A stretch of DNA of 64,000 nucleotides, from positions 62,001-126,000 of the forward strand of contig NZ_JXTJ01000010.1 of assembly GCF_001509835.1 (NCBI RefSeq), written 5' to 3'. Positions 29,263 through 43,518 of this stretch are shown here, one piece after another (position 1 is the first letter of the stretch; every line of letters begins with the position of its first letter). The notes below the pieces were generated by a model. That model worked only from the letters and a program-made list of their open reading frames with translations, was not told where the DNA came from and made no database searches. This stretch comes from Allobosea sp. WAO (lineage in GTDB: Bacteria; Pseudomonadota; Alphaproteobacteria; Rhizobiales; Beijerinckiaceae). A program made the position numbers and the translations under genes.

Positions 29263-29439
29263 ATGTCGTCGCGCCGCCCATCCCTGCGCCTAGCCCGAAT
29301 CCTCGACCGACTCGACAGGCGCAAGCGCGCCGCCCGCAAGGCCGCTGCGGCGGCGCGTGCGGCTGAGCAAGCGAACAGTGCCGAGCCATCAGCACAGATG
29401 AGCAATGACGACGAGGGGACGAGCCGCGGCAGCAAGTAG
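29263..29439 (+). CDS. small basic Ala/Arg-rich protein
   Basis: A 58-aa frame starting MSSRRPSLRLARILDRLDRR, with a basic alanine-rich helix (RKAAAAARAAEQ) and a short Ser/Glu-rich tail. GGAG lies ~8 nt before the ATG at 29263. An upstream in-frame ATG (29203) is possible. No family is recognised; low complexity limits confidence. A stem-loop follows directly. Confidence 0.4.
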   Translation: MSSRRPSLRLARILDRLDRRKRAARKAAAAARAAEQANSAEPSAQMSNDDEGTSRGSK

Positions 29440-29465
29440 CCGGCACGCGCGGCGCCGAACAAATG

Positions 29466-29492
29466 GCCCGCCGGTCCTTTCGGGCGGCGGGC
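29466..29492. terminator. hairpin between convergent small genes
   Basis: GCCCGCCG and CGGCGGGC form an 8-bp GC stem with an ~11-nt loop between the plus-strand small gene ending at 29439 and the minus-strand CsbD gene ending at 29542. It is placed to serve both directions; neither side has a strong T-run. Confidence 0.45.
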
Positions 29493-29541
29493 TATCGTTC
29501 CGAGCCCCGCACGGGCAGTGTGCGGGGGTCGTGACATTCGT

Positions 29542-29745
29542 TCACCAGGTCTGGCGGTTGTACCAGGTATCGACGTCCGTCTTCACGCGGTCCTTCTCGA
29601 TGCCGTAGCGCTCCTGGATCTTGCCTTCGAGCTGGTCGCGCTTGCCGGCGATGACATCGAGATCGTCATCGGTCAGCTTGCCCCACTGCTCCTTGACCTT
29701 GCCCTTGAGCTGCTTCCAGTTTCCTTCGACGCGGTTCCAGTCCAT
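29542..29745 (-). CDS. CsbD-family stress protein
   Basis: A 67-aa hydrophilic protein matching the CsbD family along its whole length: MDWNRVEGNWKQLKGKVKEQ, then WGKLTDDDLDVIAGKRDQLEG and an IQERYGIEKD motif. CsbD proteins are induced by general stress in many bacteria; their molecular role is unknown. AGGAG-like sequence precedes the start. It lies beside a 17M-like stress protein gene. Confidence 0.92.
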   Translation of the reverse strand: MDWNRVEGNWKQLKGKVKEQWGKLTDDDLDVIAGKRDQLEGKIQERYGIEKDRVKTDVDTWYNRQTW

Positions 29746-29800
29746 CGGATTTCTCCTGTCAGGGGTTGAGGGTTGAGTGTCTGCTGCCGTGGGAGGGCGA

Positions 29801-30337
29801 TCAGATCAGCGGGCCGCGATAGGGCTCCGCCCTCTCGTCGAACCGGCTCCAGCCGCTCTGGCGGTACTCGGCGAGACGCTCGTCGCGATCGATCGGGGTC
29901 GCGCCGTCCATGATCGCTTCGGCGGTCGGAGCGCGATCGTCGCTGGTCCGTACGGAGACGACCGAGCCGCCACGGCGCACGGTTTCGGCATAGTAGTTGG
30001 CATCGTCAGCGCTGGTGCCGGCGCTGGTGAGGGCACCGACAATGCCGCCGGCCGCGCCACCGGCCACCGCGCCGGCTGCCGTAGAGGCGAGCCAGCCGGC
30101 CGCAACCACCGGGCCGATGCCGGGAATCGCGAGCAGGCCGAGGCCGGCGAGTAGTCCGGCGGCGCCGCCGAGCGTCGCGCCGATGCCTGCACCTTCTCCG
30201 GCATTGCTGTCGTCCGTCTCCTCGTGACGACCGACAATGCTAATCTCGGAACTCGAAAAACCTGCGGCTTCGAGCTGCTCGACGACGATACGAGCCGATT
30301 CATAGTTGTCGTAGGATCGCGTGATGGTCTGGGTCAT
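29801..30337 (-). CDS. general-stress-protein 17M-like membrane-associated protein
   Basis: A 178-aa protein. Residues ~1-45 resemble the general stress protein 17M/YflT fold (TITRSYDNYESARIVVEQLE ... ISIVGRH). A long Gly/Ala-rich hydrophobic stretch follows (~50-105: GATLGGAAGLLAGLGLLAIP and AAGAVAGGAAGGIVGALTSAG), glycine-zipper-like and probably membrane-inserting. The tail is hydrophilic (YYAETVRRGGSVVSVRTSDD). I start at 30337 (MTQTITRSY); a longer frame overlaps the next gene. Likely stress-induced together with the CsbD and PepSY-like neighbours. Confidence 0.82.
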   Translation of the reverse strand: MTQTITRSYDNYESARIVVEQLEAAGFSSSEISIVGRHEETDDSNAGEGAGIGATLGGAAGLLAGLGLLAIPGIGPVVAAGWLASTAAGAVAGGAAGGIVGALTSAGTSADDANYYAETVRRGGSVVSVRTSDDRAPTAEAIMDGATPIDRDERLAEYRQSGWSRFDERAEPYRGPLI

Positions 30338-30369
30338 GTCTTGTTGTCTCCCGTTGTCCTTGAGGTCGC

Positions 30370-30672
30370 TCAGTTGCGGGTGATGTTGCCGCGATAGTCG
30401 ACCGATACGTTGACCTGGGCGCCCGAATGCGTGGCCGTTCCCTTCCAGACGCCGTTGTCGTCCTTCTTGAGACCGCCGACATTCGAGTAGCCATTGGCTT
30501 CGAGCCGGCTCTTGGCCTGGCCCTCGGTGAAGCTGTTGGCGCCCGGGAGAGGCGCATTGGCATCGGCCGGTGCATTCGGAGCCGGCATCGGCGATGTGGT
30601 CGAGGTCTGCGCCAGCGCGCTCGTCGAAACCAAGGCGCAGAAAATCGACGTGAGAACCACGTTCCGCATCAT
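30370..30672 (-). CDS. small secreted PepSY-like protein
   Basis: A 100-aa exported protein with a Sec signal (MMRNVVLTSIFCALVSTSALAQ), a Pro/Ala/Asn-rich linker and a C-terminal domain (FTEGQAKSRLEANGYSNVGG ... VWKGTATHSGAQVNVSVDYRGNI) that resembles a single PepSY-type domain. Minus-strand AAGGAGATA lies directly before the double ATG at 30670-30672. It precedes the 17M-like gene by ~30 bp, so the two may be cotranscribed. Confidence 0.75.
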   Translation of the reverse strand: MMRNVVLTSIFCALVSTSALAQTSTTSPMPAPNAPADANAPLPGANSFTEGQAKSRLEANGYSNVGGLKKDDNGVWKGTATHSGAQVNVSVDYRGNITRN

Positions 30673-30838
30673 TATCTCCTTGTGGGTAAACGGCATTTCG
30701 TCCGCTGCCGATAAAACCGGCAGCGGCCGCGATGGTTCCCGAAAAAGTGAAGATGCTAGGAAGGTTCTCGCCGTTCGGTGCCGGGCTGCGGCCGGTGGAC
30801 GCGAATTCCACGCGCATCAGGGCGGCCTGCGGCCTGGC

Positions 30839-31534
30839 TCAGCCGGGAAGCGCGAAATCCAGGGCGGCGGCGACGTGCAGCGTCGTCGTGTCGAAGACCG
30901 GCAGGTCGAAATCGTCCTGCGAGAGGAGGAGGGTCAGCTCGGTGCAGCCGAGGATGACGCTGTCGATCGCCTGCGGGCGCATGCGCTCCATCTCGCGCAG
31001 GCAGGTCAGGCGCGATTGCGGGCGGACGACGCCGCGGCACAGCTCCTCGAAGATGATGTCGTTGATCGCCAGTCGCCCCCGCGCGTCCGGGATGACCGGC
31101 GCGAGCAGCCCGCTTCGACCCAAACGGTAACGATAGAACTCCTGCTCCATGGTGTAGCGCGTGGCGAGCAGCGCCGGGCGCCGGCATCCCGCAGCCTCGA
31201 TGGCACGTGCGGTGGTGTCGACGAGATGGATCAGCGGAATGCCGACCGCCGCCTCGATCTCCGGGGCGAGGCTATGCATGGTGTTGGCGCAGATCAGCAG
31301 GCCGGCGGCGCCGGCCCGCTCCAGACCGCGTGCGGCAGCCGTCATCAGCCCGCCGAGTTCCGCCATGGCGCCCGCCGCCTGCAGGCGGGCGATCTCGGCG
31401 AAATCGAAGGAATGGAGCAGGAGCGGCGCCGAATGGAGGCCGCCGAGCCTTGCGCGCGCGCCTTCGTTGAGCAGGCGGTAATAGACCGCCGTGCTCTCCC
31501 AGCTCATGCCGCCGAGCAGACCGAGCGGCTTCAC
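30839..31534 (-). CDS. aspartate/glutamate racemase family protein
   Basis: A 231-aa cofactor-independent racemase. It opens KPLGLLGGMSWEST, the signature of the YgeA/aspartate racemase branch. Both catalytic cysteines are present: Cys82 in ICANTMH and Cys197 in GCTELTLL. Substrates in this family include Asp, Glu and hydantoins. Minus-strand operon with a TRAP binding protein (49 bp upstream) and RidA suggests amino-acid or keto-acid metabolism. Confidence 0.88.
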   Translation of the reverse strand: MKPLGLLGGMSWESTAVYYRLLNEGARARLGGLHSAPLLLHSFDFAEIARLQAAGAMAELGGLMTAAARGLERAGAAGLLICANTMHSLAPEIEAAVGIPLIHLVDTTARAIEAAGCRRPALLATRYTMEQEFYRYRLGRSGLLAPVIPDARGRLAINDIIFEELCRGVVRPQSRLTCLREMERMRPQAIDSVILGCTELTLLLSQDDFDLPVFDTTTLHVAAALDFALPG

Positions 31535-31583
31535 GATGCGACGGAGCCGCTCAGGGCGGCGGCGTTTCCGGCCTTCGTTCCGC

Positions 31584-32663
31584 TCATCGCTTCTGCGTAT
31601 GCGCGAAGACGTCGTAGTTCAGCTCGGCGATGCGGAACCATTGCTGGATCTCGTCGCGGAAGCGCGTCCACGGCTCGTAGATCCGCCGGAACTCGGCATT
31701 GCGCGCCGATTCCTCACGGTAATAGGCGTCTGCCGCCTTGAACGCGGCTTCCATGACGTCGCGTGGAAAGGAGCGAAGCTGCACGCCAGCGCCGACCAAA
31801 CGGCGGAGCGCGGCCATGTTCTGGGTGTCGTATTGCGCCAGCATCAGCATGGTCGACTCGGCGCTCGCCGTCTCGATCGCCGCCTTGAAATCGTCGGGCA
31901 GGGCGGCCCAGGCTTTGTCGTTGATGTAGAGGCTGATCTGCGGGCCGCAGTCCCACCAGCCCGGCGAATAATAGTAGCGCGCGACCTTCTGGAAGCCGAG
32001 GCGCTCGTCATCGGCCGGGCCGACCCATTCGACCGCGTCGATGGTGCCGCGCTCCAGCGCCGAATAGATGTCTCCGGCGGCGATGGTCTGCGGCACGACG
32101 CCCATGCGCGACAGGATCTCGCCGCCGATGCCGGGAATGCGCATCTTCAGGCCGGAAAGATCGGCGACGCCATTGATCTCCTTGCGGAACCAGCCGCCCA
32201 TCTGGCAGCCGGTGTTGCCGAGCGGGAACTGGACGATGCCGAAGCGGGCGAAGAGCGGCCGCAGCAGTTCGAGACCGCCGCCCTGCATCATCCAGGCGAT
32301 GTGCTGGCGCGAGTTGAGGCCGAAGGGCAGACCGGTGTCGAAGGCGAGCGCCTTGTCCTTGCCGGTGTAGTAGAAGGTCGCGCTGTGCCCGCATTCGATG
32401 GTGCCGGCGCCGACCGCATCGAGCACCTGCAGCCCGCCGACGATCTCGCCCGCCGCGAAGACCTGGATCTTGAATCGCCCCTTGGTCAGCTGATCGACCC
32501 GGCGTGCCAGGTTCTCGGCGGCGTTGAACAGGATCGGCAGGGATTTCGGGAAGCTCGAGGCCAGCCGCCAGCGCACCTCGCCGGATTGCTGCGCCACCGC
32601 CGGTGCCGCGACCGTGCTGGCGGCGGCTGCCCCGGCCAGTATCCTTCTACGCGTGAACGCCAT
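31584..32663 (-). CDS. TRAP transporter substrate-binding protein (DctP family)
   Basis: A 359-aa periplasmic protein. A twin-arginine-type signal (FTRRRILAGAAAASTVAAPAVAQ) precedes EVRWRLASSFPKSLPILFNAA, and later GLKMRIPGIGGEILSRMGVVP and AGDIYSALERGTIDAVEWVGP contain the conserved TRAP-binding arginine region. It resembles the TakP-type (2-oxoacid binding) subgroup. No DctQ or DctM membrane genes are nearby, so it is an orphan binding protein that must use a TRAP permease encoded elsewhere or act as a sensor. Its start overlaps the upstream RidA stop by 17 bp. Confidence 0.92.
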   Translation of the reverse strand: MAFTRRRILAGAAAASTVAAPAVAQQSGEVRWRLASSFPKSLPILFNAAENLARRVDQLTKGRFKIQVFAAGEIVGGLQVLDAVGAGTIECGHSATFYYTGKDKALAFDTGLPFGLNSRQHIAWMMQGGGLELLRPLFARFGIVQFPLGNTGCQMGGWFRKEINGVADLSGLKMRIPGIGGEILSRMGVVPQTIAAGDIYSALERGTIDAVEWVGPADDERLGFQKVARYYYSPGWWDCGPQISLYINDKAWAALPDDFKAAIETASAESTMLMLAQYDTQNMAALRRLVGAGVQLRSFPRDVMEAAFKAADAYYREESARNAEFRRIYEPWTRFRDEIQQWFRIAELNYDVFAHTQKR

Positions 32664-33054
32664 CTTCTTCTCCCCCGAGAATTGCGTCAGCTTCGATTTC
32701 GATCAGGATGTCCGGGTGGATGAAGGTGATCCCGGCGAGAAACGAGGTGACGGGCTGGATCTGCCCGAAGAACTCGCCGTGGATGTTTCCGACCTTCTCC
32801 CAGTCTTCGGCATGGCGCAGGAAGATGCGCGTGCGGACCGTGCTCTTCAGCCCGTTCATACCGCAGGCCGTCAGCGCTTCGGCGATCTTGCGCAGGCTTT
32901 CCCGGGTCTGGATTTCGACATCGCCAGCTCCGACGACGCCGTTCGGCCCGAGGGCTGTGGTGCCGGCGACGACGGCATGGTTGCCGACGCGGACCGCGCG
33001 GCAATAGCCGATCCGCTTTTCATAGGGGCCGTCGCTGGCTACCTGCTGTCTCAC
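32647..33054 (-). CDS. RidA-family (YjgF/YER057c) protein
   Basis: A 135-aa protein of the RidA superfamily, which hydrolyses reactive enamine/imine intermediates. Conserved features are AVVAGTTALGPNG, the helix QTRESLRKIAEAL, the Arg-containing VRTRIFLRHAEDWEKVGNIH and a C-terminal EIEADAI. It is the first gene of a minus-strand operon (RidA, TRAP binding protein, racemase), divergent from a MarR gene across a long palindrome. Context suggests it detoxifies or processes an imino acid produced by the pathway. Confidence 0.9.
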   Translation of the reverse strand: MRQQVASDGPYEKRIGYCRAVRVGNHAVVAGTTALGPNGVVGAGDVEIQTRESLRKIAEALTACGMNGLKSTVRTRIFLRHAEDWEKVGNIHGEFFGQIQPVTSFLAGITFIHPDILIEIEADAILGGEEDGVHA

Positions 33055-33060
33055 AACCGT

Positions 33061-33100
33061 CCCGCCCTCTTATGTTCCGTTCGGAACATAAGAGGGCGGG
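33061..33100. promoter_or_regulatory. 40-bp near-perfect palindromic operator between ridA-like and marR-like genes
   Basis: The two halves CCCGCCCTCTTATGTTCCG and CGGAACATAAGAGGGCGGG are exact complements over 19 bp, with only TT at the centre. The core TTATGTTCCG/CGGAACATAA is the kind of site a MarR dimer binds. It lies 6 bp upstream of the RidA start and 32 bp upstream of the MarR start, so a bound dimer would block both divergent promoters. Confidence 0.75.
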
Positions 33101-33132
33101 CATAGATTCCTGTCAATCGGATTCACGGCGCC

Positions 33133-33606
33133 ATGCGAGATTCTGCGAAGGCCATGCTCACCGGCAATGCGATCACCACCGGCTATCGCATCAGCTTCCT
33201 GGCCAATTATCTGATGGGCGCCATCTATGCGCGGGTGCAGGCCGATCTCGGCTTCAACCGGGCCGAGGCGGCGATCCTGTTCTGCCTGGCGCATATGACG
33301 CCGCTGAGCGGGATCGAGATCGCCGAGATGACCGGGAGGCCGCGCAACAGCATCAGCCCGGCCGTCGGCAAGCTGGTGCGGCTCGGCATGATCGTGAAGG
33401 AGCCGGCCGAGCAGAACCGCAAGATCGAGCTGCTCTCGCTGACTGGGGAGGGCCGGGCGATGAGCGAGAAGGTCGTCGCCTATTTCGTCGCGCGCGAGCG
33501 CCCGATGCTCGAGCCGCTGGTCTCGCCGGCCGATCGCGAATTGCTGGACGGACTTCTCGCCCGGCTGATCTTCCGGGGCGACGACTGGCTCGACACGACC
33601 GTCTAG
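33133..33606 (+). CDS. MarR-family transcriptional regulator
   Basis: A 157-aa winged-helix regulator. The DNA-binding core is GIEIAEMTGRPRNSISPAVGKLVRLGMI with the wing EPAEQNRKIELLSLTGEGRAM. The N-terminal and C-terminal helices form the dimer interface. It is divergent from the RidA-TRAP-racemase operon and separated from it by a 40-bp palindrome. It is likely an autoregulated repressor whose ligand is the operon's substrate. Confidence 0.9.
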   Translation: MRDSAKAMLTGNAITTGYRISFLANYLMGAIYARVQADLGFNRAEAAILFCLAHMTPLSGIEIAEMTGRPRNSISPAVGKLVRLGMIVKEPAEQNRKIELLSLTGEGRAMSEKVVAYFVARERPMLEPLVSPADRELLDGLLARLIFRGDDWLDTTV

Positions 33607-33777
33607 CGCGACGGCGCCGCCTTTGCGCGATAGTGGGACCGCTCCGCTTTTCAGTCGGGCGATAACGCAATTTACACAACGTCACCCCTATCAACGGCAG
33701 CGATGCGGGGGCATCGGAGTGCCGTCTTGCCCCCGGCCGGAGCGGTCAAACGCGCCGCAAAGAGGGGGTAGGGTTCG

Positions 33778-37782
<4,005 letters not shown>

Positions 37783-37794
37783 AGAGGGGGCGGG

Positions 37795-38412
37795 TCAGCG
37801 CAGGATGCTGGCGGCGAAGTCGCGGGCGATCTCGTCGATGCTCATGCGCTCGGGCCGGTACCACTCGCCGGCCCAGTTGACCGCGCCGAGCAGCAGGAGG
37901 CGCACCGAATCCTGCGAGACGCCGGGGGCGAGCAGTCCCGCATCGGCCGCCTCCGCCACCAGCCCGCGCCAGATCTCCTCATAGCGCCGGCGCTCGACGC
38001 GGCAGCCCTCCTGCACCGCGGCGGGCAGGAAGGAGAAGGCGCGGATGCTGGCCGAGGTATAGGCGCTGTGCTCCAGCGAGGCGTGGAGATGCGTCCGGAT
38101 CGCCGCCTGAACCCGCTCGCGCGGCGAGGCCTGCGGCCCAAGCGCGTCGAGCGCTGACGTTACCGCCTCGTGGACGACCCGCACGCCCTCGTTGACCACG
38201 GCGCTGACGATCGCCTCTTTCGACTCGTAGTGGTGGTAGATGCTGCCGGCCTTGATGCCGACGCGGGCGGCGATCGCCCTCGTCGTCGTCGCGTCATAGC
38301 CGTGGCGCAGCAGGTCGGCGGCGGCGTCGAGGATCTGGCGGCGCGCGCCGACCGGCGCCGTGGCGCCTGCGCTTGGCTCGCCCTGCGAACCTTGAACCGC
38401 CGTCGACGTCAC
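37795..38412 (-). CDS. TetR-family transcriptional regulator
   Basis: A 205-aa regulator. The helix-turn-helix spans ~23-70 (RRQILDAAADLLRHGYDATT, IAARVGIKAGSIYHHYESKEAI). The C-terminal ligand domain ends YRPERMSIDEIARDFAASIL. Its start overlaps the MaoC stop by 4 bp, so the two are cotranscribed. With the divergent acyl-CoA carboxylase genes this suggests an acyl-CoA- or acid-responsive repressor. Confidence 0.88.
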   Translation of the reverse strand: MTSTAVQGSQGEPSAGATAPVGARRQILDAAADLLRHGYDATTTRAIAARVGIKAGSIYHHYESKEAIVSAVVNEGVRVVHEAVTSALDALGPQASPRERVQAAIRTHLHASLEHSAYTSASIRAFSFLPAAVQEGCRVERRRYEEIWRGLVAEAADAGLLAPGVSQDSVRLLLLGAVNWAGEWYRPERMSIDEIARDFAASILR

Positions 38413-38894
38413 GAGATGGGCTCTGCCGGCTGTTCGCCCCAGCCGGTTCCGGCAATGCGCTGGCGCCGCATCAGCAGCCGGGCCGAGCCTTCCTGCACCA
38501 CGGTGCCGGCCTGGTTCTCCAGCGCGATGGCAAGCCCGAGGAAGCCACGATCCGGGTGCTTGACTGCTCGCATCTCGGTCACCTCGATGACGGCGCGGAT
38601 GGTATCGCCGGAGCGAACGGGGGCGCGGAAATCCCAGTTCACGCCGAGCAGCGCGATCACCGTTCCGTCGATCAGGTCTAGCCGCGAGGCCAGCCCGAAG
38701 GCAATGCCGATGCCCATCGGTCCATGGGAGACCGGGGTCCTGAACTCGGTCTTCGCTGCGAACTCCACATCGGTGTGGACCGGGTTGTAGTCGCCGGTCA
38801 GGCCGGCGAATGCGCCGATATCGCCCTCAGTGATCGTCCGGCCCGGCGTGACGAAACGCTGGCCGAGCGAGAACTCGTCATAGACGCGACCCAT
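38409..38894 (-). CDS. MaoC-family (hot-dog) dehydratase
   Basis: A 161-aa hot-dog fold protein. The hydratase-2 signature is intact: ITEGDIGAFAGLTGDYNPVH with catalytic Asp35 and His40. The fold continues through FRTPVSHGPMGIGIAFGL. It probably hydrates or dehydrates an enoyl-CoA. It is the first gene of the MaoC-TetR unit, divergent from the carboxylase genes, and is expected to work with the enoyl-CoA hydratase encoded downstream of them. Confidence 0.88.
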   Translation of the reverse strand: MGRVYDEFSLGQRFVTPGRTITEGDIGAFAGLTGDYNPVHTDVEFAAKTEFRTPVSHGPMGIGIAFGLASRLDLIDGTVIALLGVNWDFRAPVRSGDTIRAVIEVTEMRAVKHPDRGFLGLAIALENQAGTVVQEGSARLLMRRQRIAGTGWGEQPAEPIS

Positions 38895-38965
38895 CGAAAT
38901 CCTCCCGGTTCGCGGCAGGGCGCCCGCCGTTCAACCGCGCGGATGGGCCTTGCCTTTTCTATCTC

Positions 38966-38981
38966 CCTAACGGTAGTTAGG
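38966..38981. promoter_or_regulatory. TetR-type operator between divergent acyl-CoA genes
   Basis: CCTAAC-GGTA-GTTAGG is a 6-bp inverted repeat with a 4-bp spacer, set in a locally AT-richer stretch. It lies 72 bp upstream of the MaoC start and ~120 bp upstream of the carboxyltransferase start. The adjacent TetR protein is its likely ligand. Confidence 0.5.
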
Positions 38982-39102
38982 TAGCAATGGAGCGGCGCAC
39001 TGGCAAGGCATTGGCAGGCCTGGGCGCCGCGACGGCGAGGCTGGACGAGGCGGCGGCGAGCCCTGGCGGGCTGGCCGGACGCGTGGTGGGAGGCGCAGGC
39101 GG

Positions 39103-40701
39103 ATGCCAGTGATCGAGAGCAGGGTGCGCGGCGGCGCCGAGCAGGATGGCAGGCGCTCCGCCTATGCGGCGCTGATCGAGACCTTGCGCGAGCGGCATGG
39201 GAAGGTGCTGGCCGGCGGCGGCGAGAAATTGCGGGCGCGTCATCGCGAGCGCGGCAAGATCCCGGTGCGCGAGCGCATCGACCTGCTCGTCGATCCGCTT
39301 TCGCCCTTCCTGGAATTGTCGCCGCTGGCCGCCTGGGGGCTCTATGGCAACGCGGTGCCGGCGGCCGGGATCGTCACCGGGATCGGCATGGTCTGCGGCA
39401 CGCCCTGCATGATCATCGCGAATGACGCGACGGTGAAGGGCGGCTCCTTCTTCCACGAGACGGTGAAGAAGCATTTGCGGGCGCAGGAGATCGCCTTCGA
39501 GAACCGTCTGCCCTGCCTCTATCTCGTCGATTGCGGGGGCGCCTTCCTGCCCGAGCAGGACCGCGTCTTCCCGGATCGCGACCATTTCGGTGGCAGCTTC
39601 CTGCAGCAATGCCGCATGTCGGCCGCCGGCCTGCCGCAGATCTCGGCGGTGTTCGGCGGCTGCACCGCCGGCGGAGCCTATATCCCGGCGCTCTCCGACG
39701 AGGTGGTGATGGTACGGGGTACCGGCCGCATCCATCTTGGCGGGCCGCCGATCGTCAAGGCGGCGATCAACGAGATCGTCGATGGCGAGACGCTGGGCGG
39801 GGCGGAAATGCACACTCTGGTCTCCGGCGTCAGCGACTATCTCGCCGAGAGCGAGTTCGCAGCGATCGCCAAGCTGCGCGACATCGTCGGCGCGCTGAAC
39901 TGGCCGCCCGCGCCGCGCCCGCAGTCGCGCCTGGCGAGCCCGCCACTCTACGATCCCGCCGAGATCGAGGGTATCGTCGGCACCGATCTGAAGCAGCCCT
40001 TCGACGTGCGCGAGGTGATCGCGCGCATGGTCGACGGCAGCGTCTTCGACGCCTTCAAGCCGGATTATGGCGCGACCTTGGTCACCGGCTTCGCCCATAT
40101 CCATGGCCAGCCGGTCGGCATCCTCGCCAATAACGGCGTGCTGTTCTCCGAGAGCGCACTGAAGGGTGCGCATTTCATCGAGCTTTGCGACCAGCGCCGG
40201 ATTCCACTGCTCTTCCTGCAGAACATCACCGGCTTCATGGTCGGCACAGAGGCCGAGCGCGGCGGCATCGCCAAGCATTCGGCGAAGCTCGTCTACGCCG
40301 TCTCGAATGCGCGCGTGCCGCGCTACACGGTGATCATCGGCGGATCCTATGGCGCCGGCAACTACGGCATGTGCGGGCGGGGCTTCCAGCCGCGCTTCCT
40401 CTTCGCCTGGCCCAATGCCCGGATCGCGACCATGTCGCCGGAGGTCGCGGCGACGGTGGTGACCGAGCTCAGGCGCTCCAGCCTGACGCGCGGCGCGGCC
40501 GATGAAAGCGAGATCGAAAAGGTCGACAGGGCGACGCGGGCGCAGTTCGAGGAGCAGAGCACGCCCTATTACGCCGCCGCCCGCCTCTGGGATGACGGCA
40601 TCATCGAGCCGGCCCAGACCCGCGATGTGATCGGGCTCTGCCTCGCGCTCGCCGCGCGCGAGGTTGAGCTGCCGGGGCACCGCCCCGTCTACCGGATGTG
40701 A
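39103..40701 (+). CDS. acyl-CoA carboxylase, carboxyltransferase (beta) subunit
   Basis: A 532-aa carboxyltransferase with two crotonase-type halves, homologous to the beta subunits of methylcrotonyl-, geranyl- and propionyl-CoA carboxylases. Characteristic blocks are RERIDLLVDPLSPFLEL, VKGGSFFHETVKKHLRAQEI, CGGAFLPEQD, GGCTAGGAYIPALSDE, LQNITGFMVGT and GGSYGAGNYGMCGR. The long FPDRDHFGG segment favours the methylcrotonyl/geranyl type over propionyl. GGGAGGCGCAGGCGG precedes the start. The biotin carboxylase subunit gene follows immediately. Confidence 0.93.
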   Translation: MPVIESRVRGGAEQDGRRSAYAALIETLRERHGKVLAGGGEKLRARHRERGKIPVRERIDLLVDPLSPFLELSPLAAWGLYGNAVPAAGIVTGIGMVCGTPCMIIANDATVKGGSFFHETVKKHLRAQEIAFENRLPCLYLVDCGGAFLPEQDRVFPDRDHFGGSFLQQCRMSAAGLPQISAVFGGCTAGGAYIPALSDEVVMVRGTGRIHLGGPPIVKAAINEIVDGETLGGAEMHTLVSGVSDYLAESEFAAIAKLRDIVGALNWPPAPRPQSRLASPPLYDPAEIEGIVGTDLKQPFDVREVIARMVDGSVFDAFKPDYGATLVTGFAHIHGQPVGILANNGVLFSESALKGAHFIELCDQRRIPLLFLQNITGFMVGTEAERGGIAKHSAKLVYAVSNARVPRYTVIIGGSYGAGNYGMCGRGFQPRFLFAWPNARIATMSPEVAATVVTELRRSSLTRGAADESEIEKVDRATRAQFEEQSTPYYAAARLWDDGIIEPAQTRDVIGLCLALAAREVELPGHRPVYRM

Positions 40702-40706
40702 CAGCG

Positions 40707-42701
<1,995 letters not shown>

Positions 42702-42753
42702 GGCGCGCGACTTCCTACCCGAACGCAGCAGCCGCCCTGTCGGGCACTGCCTC

Positions 42754-43518
42754 TCAACGCCCCGCGAAGAGAGGCTGGCGCTTCTCGATGGCGGCTTGGG
42801 TCGCCTCGCGCGCATCCTCGGTATGGAGGAGGCGGAGGCTGTAGCCTTGCTCCAGCGCGTAGCCGTCCTCGACCGGCAGGAACTCAACGCGGTTGAGCGC
42901 TTCCTTGCCCATGCGTAGGGCGAGCGGCGCCTTCGAGGCGATGACGTCGGCGAGCGTGCGGGCCGCGTCGCCGAGATCGGAGAGCGGGAAAACGCTGTCG
43001 ACGAAGCCGGCCCGCCAGGCTTCCTGCGCGCCGATTGGCTTGCCGGTGAAGACCATGCGCCGCAGCAGGCCCTGCGGCAGGTGGCGCCCCATATGGGTGA
43101 TCCCGGCACAGCTGCCGACATTGATCTCGGGCAGGCCGAAATTGGCGTTCTCGGCGGCGAGGCGGATATCGCAGGCCGATGCGATGACGCAGCCCGCACC
43201 GAGCGCCGGGCCGTTGACGGCGGCGATCACCGGAATGGCGCAGTTGCGGATGGCACTGAAGACGCGGCGGACCACGGCGGCGTGGGCCTCGTCATCCTCG
43301 GCCCTGTGGGTCCTGAACTCGTTGAGGTCGAGCCCGGCGCAGAAGGCCTGAGCGCCGGTTGCGCCCAGTATGGCGCATTGCACGTCCGTGCGTTCGCCGG
43401 TCTGCTCGAAGATGTCGGCGATCTCGGTACAGAGCGCGAGGGACAGCGCATTCACCGGCGGCCGGTTCAGCGTGAGATGGACGACATTGCCTCGGGTCTC
43501 GACCAGGATTGCGCTCAT
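42754..43518 (-). CDS. enoyl-CoA hydratase/isomerase family protein
   Basis: A 254-aa crotonase-fold protein. The oxyanion-hole motifs are ATGAQAFCAGLDL and AVNGPALGAGCVIASACDIR. The two catalytic Glu positions of classical enoyl-CoA hydratase fall in GLPEINVGSCAG (first Glu retained) and a following region lacking the second. Possible activities include hydratase, isomerase or methylglutaconyl-CoA hydratase. I prefer the ATG ending at 43518, with AAAGG 8 nt upstream, over one two codons earlier. It is convergent with the carboxylase genes and probably belongs to the same acyl-CoA pathway. Confidence 0.85.
   Translation of the reverse strand: MSAILVETRGNVVHLTLNRPPVNALSLALCTEIADIFEQTGERTDVQCAILGATGAQAFCAGLDLNEFRTHRAEDDEAHAAVVRRVFSAIRNCAIPVIAAVNGPALGAGCVIASACDIRLAAENANFGLPEINVGSCAGITHMGRHLPQGLLRRMVFTGKPIGAQEAWRAGFVDSVFPLSDLGDAARTLADVIASKAPLALRMGKEALNRVEFLPVEDGYALEQGYSLRLLHTEDAREATQAAIEKRQPLFAGR

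Noticed and set aside
38977-40680. A 567-codon minus-strand open frame over the carboxyltransferase gene
   Set aside because: The plus strand encodes an unmistakable carboxyltransferase; the antisense frame is Arg/Asp/His-rich noise.
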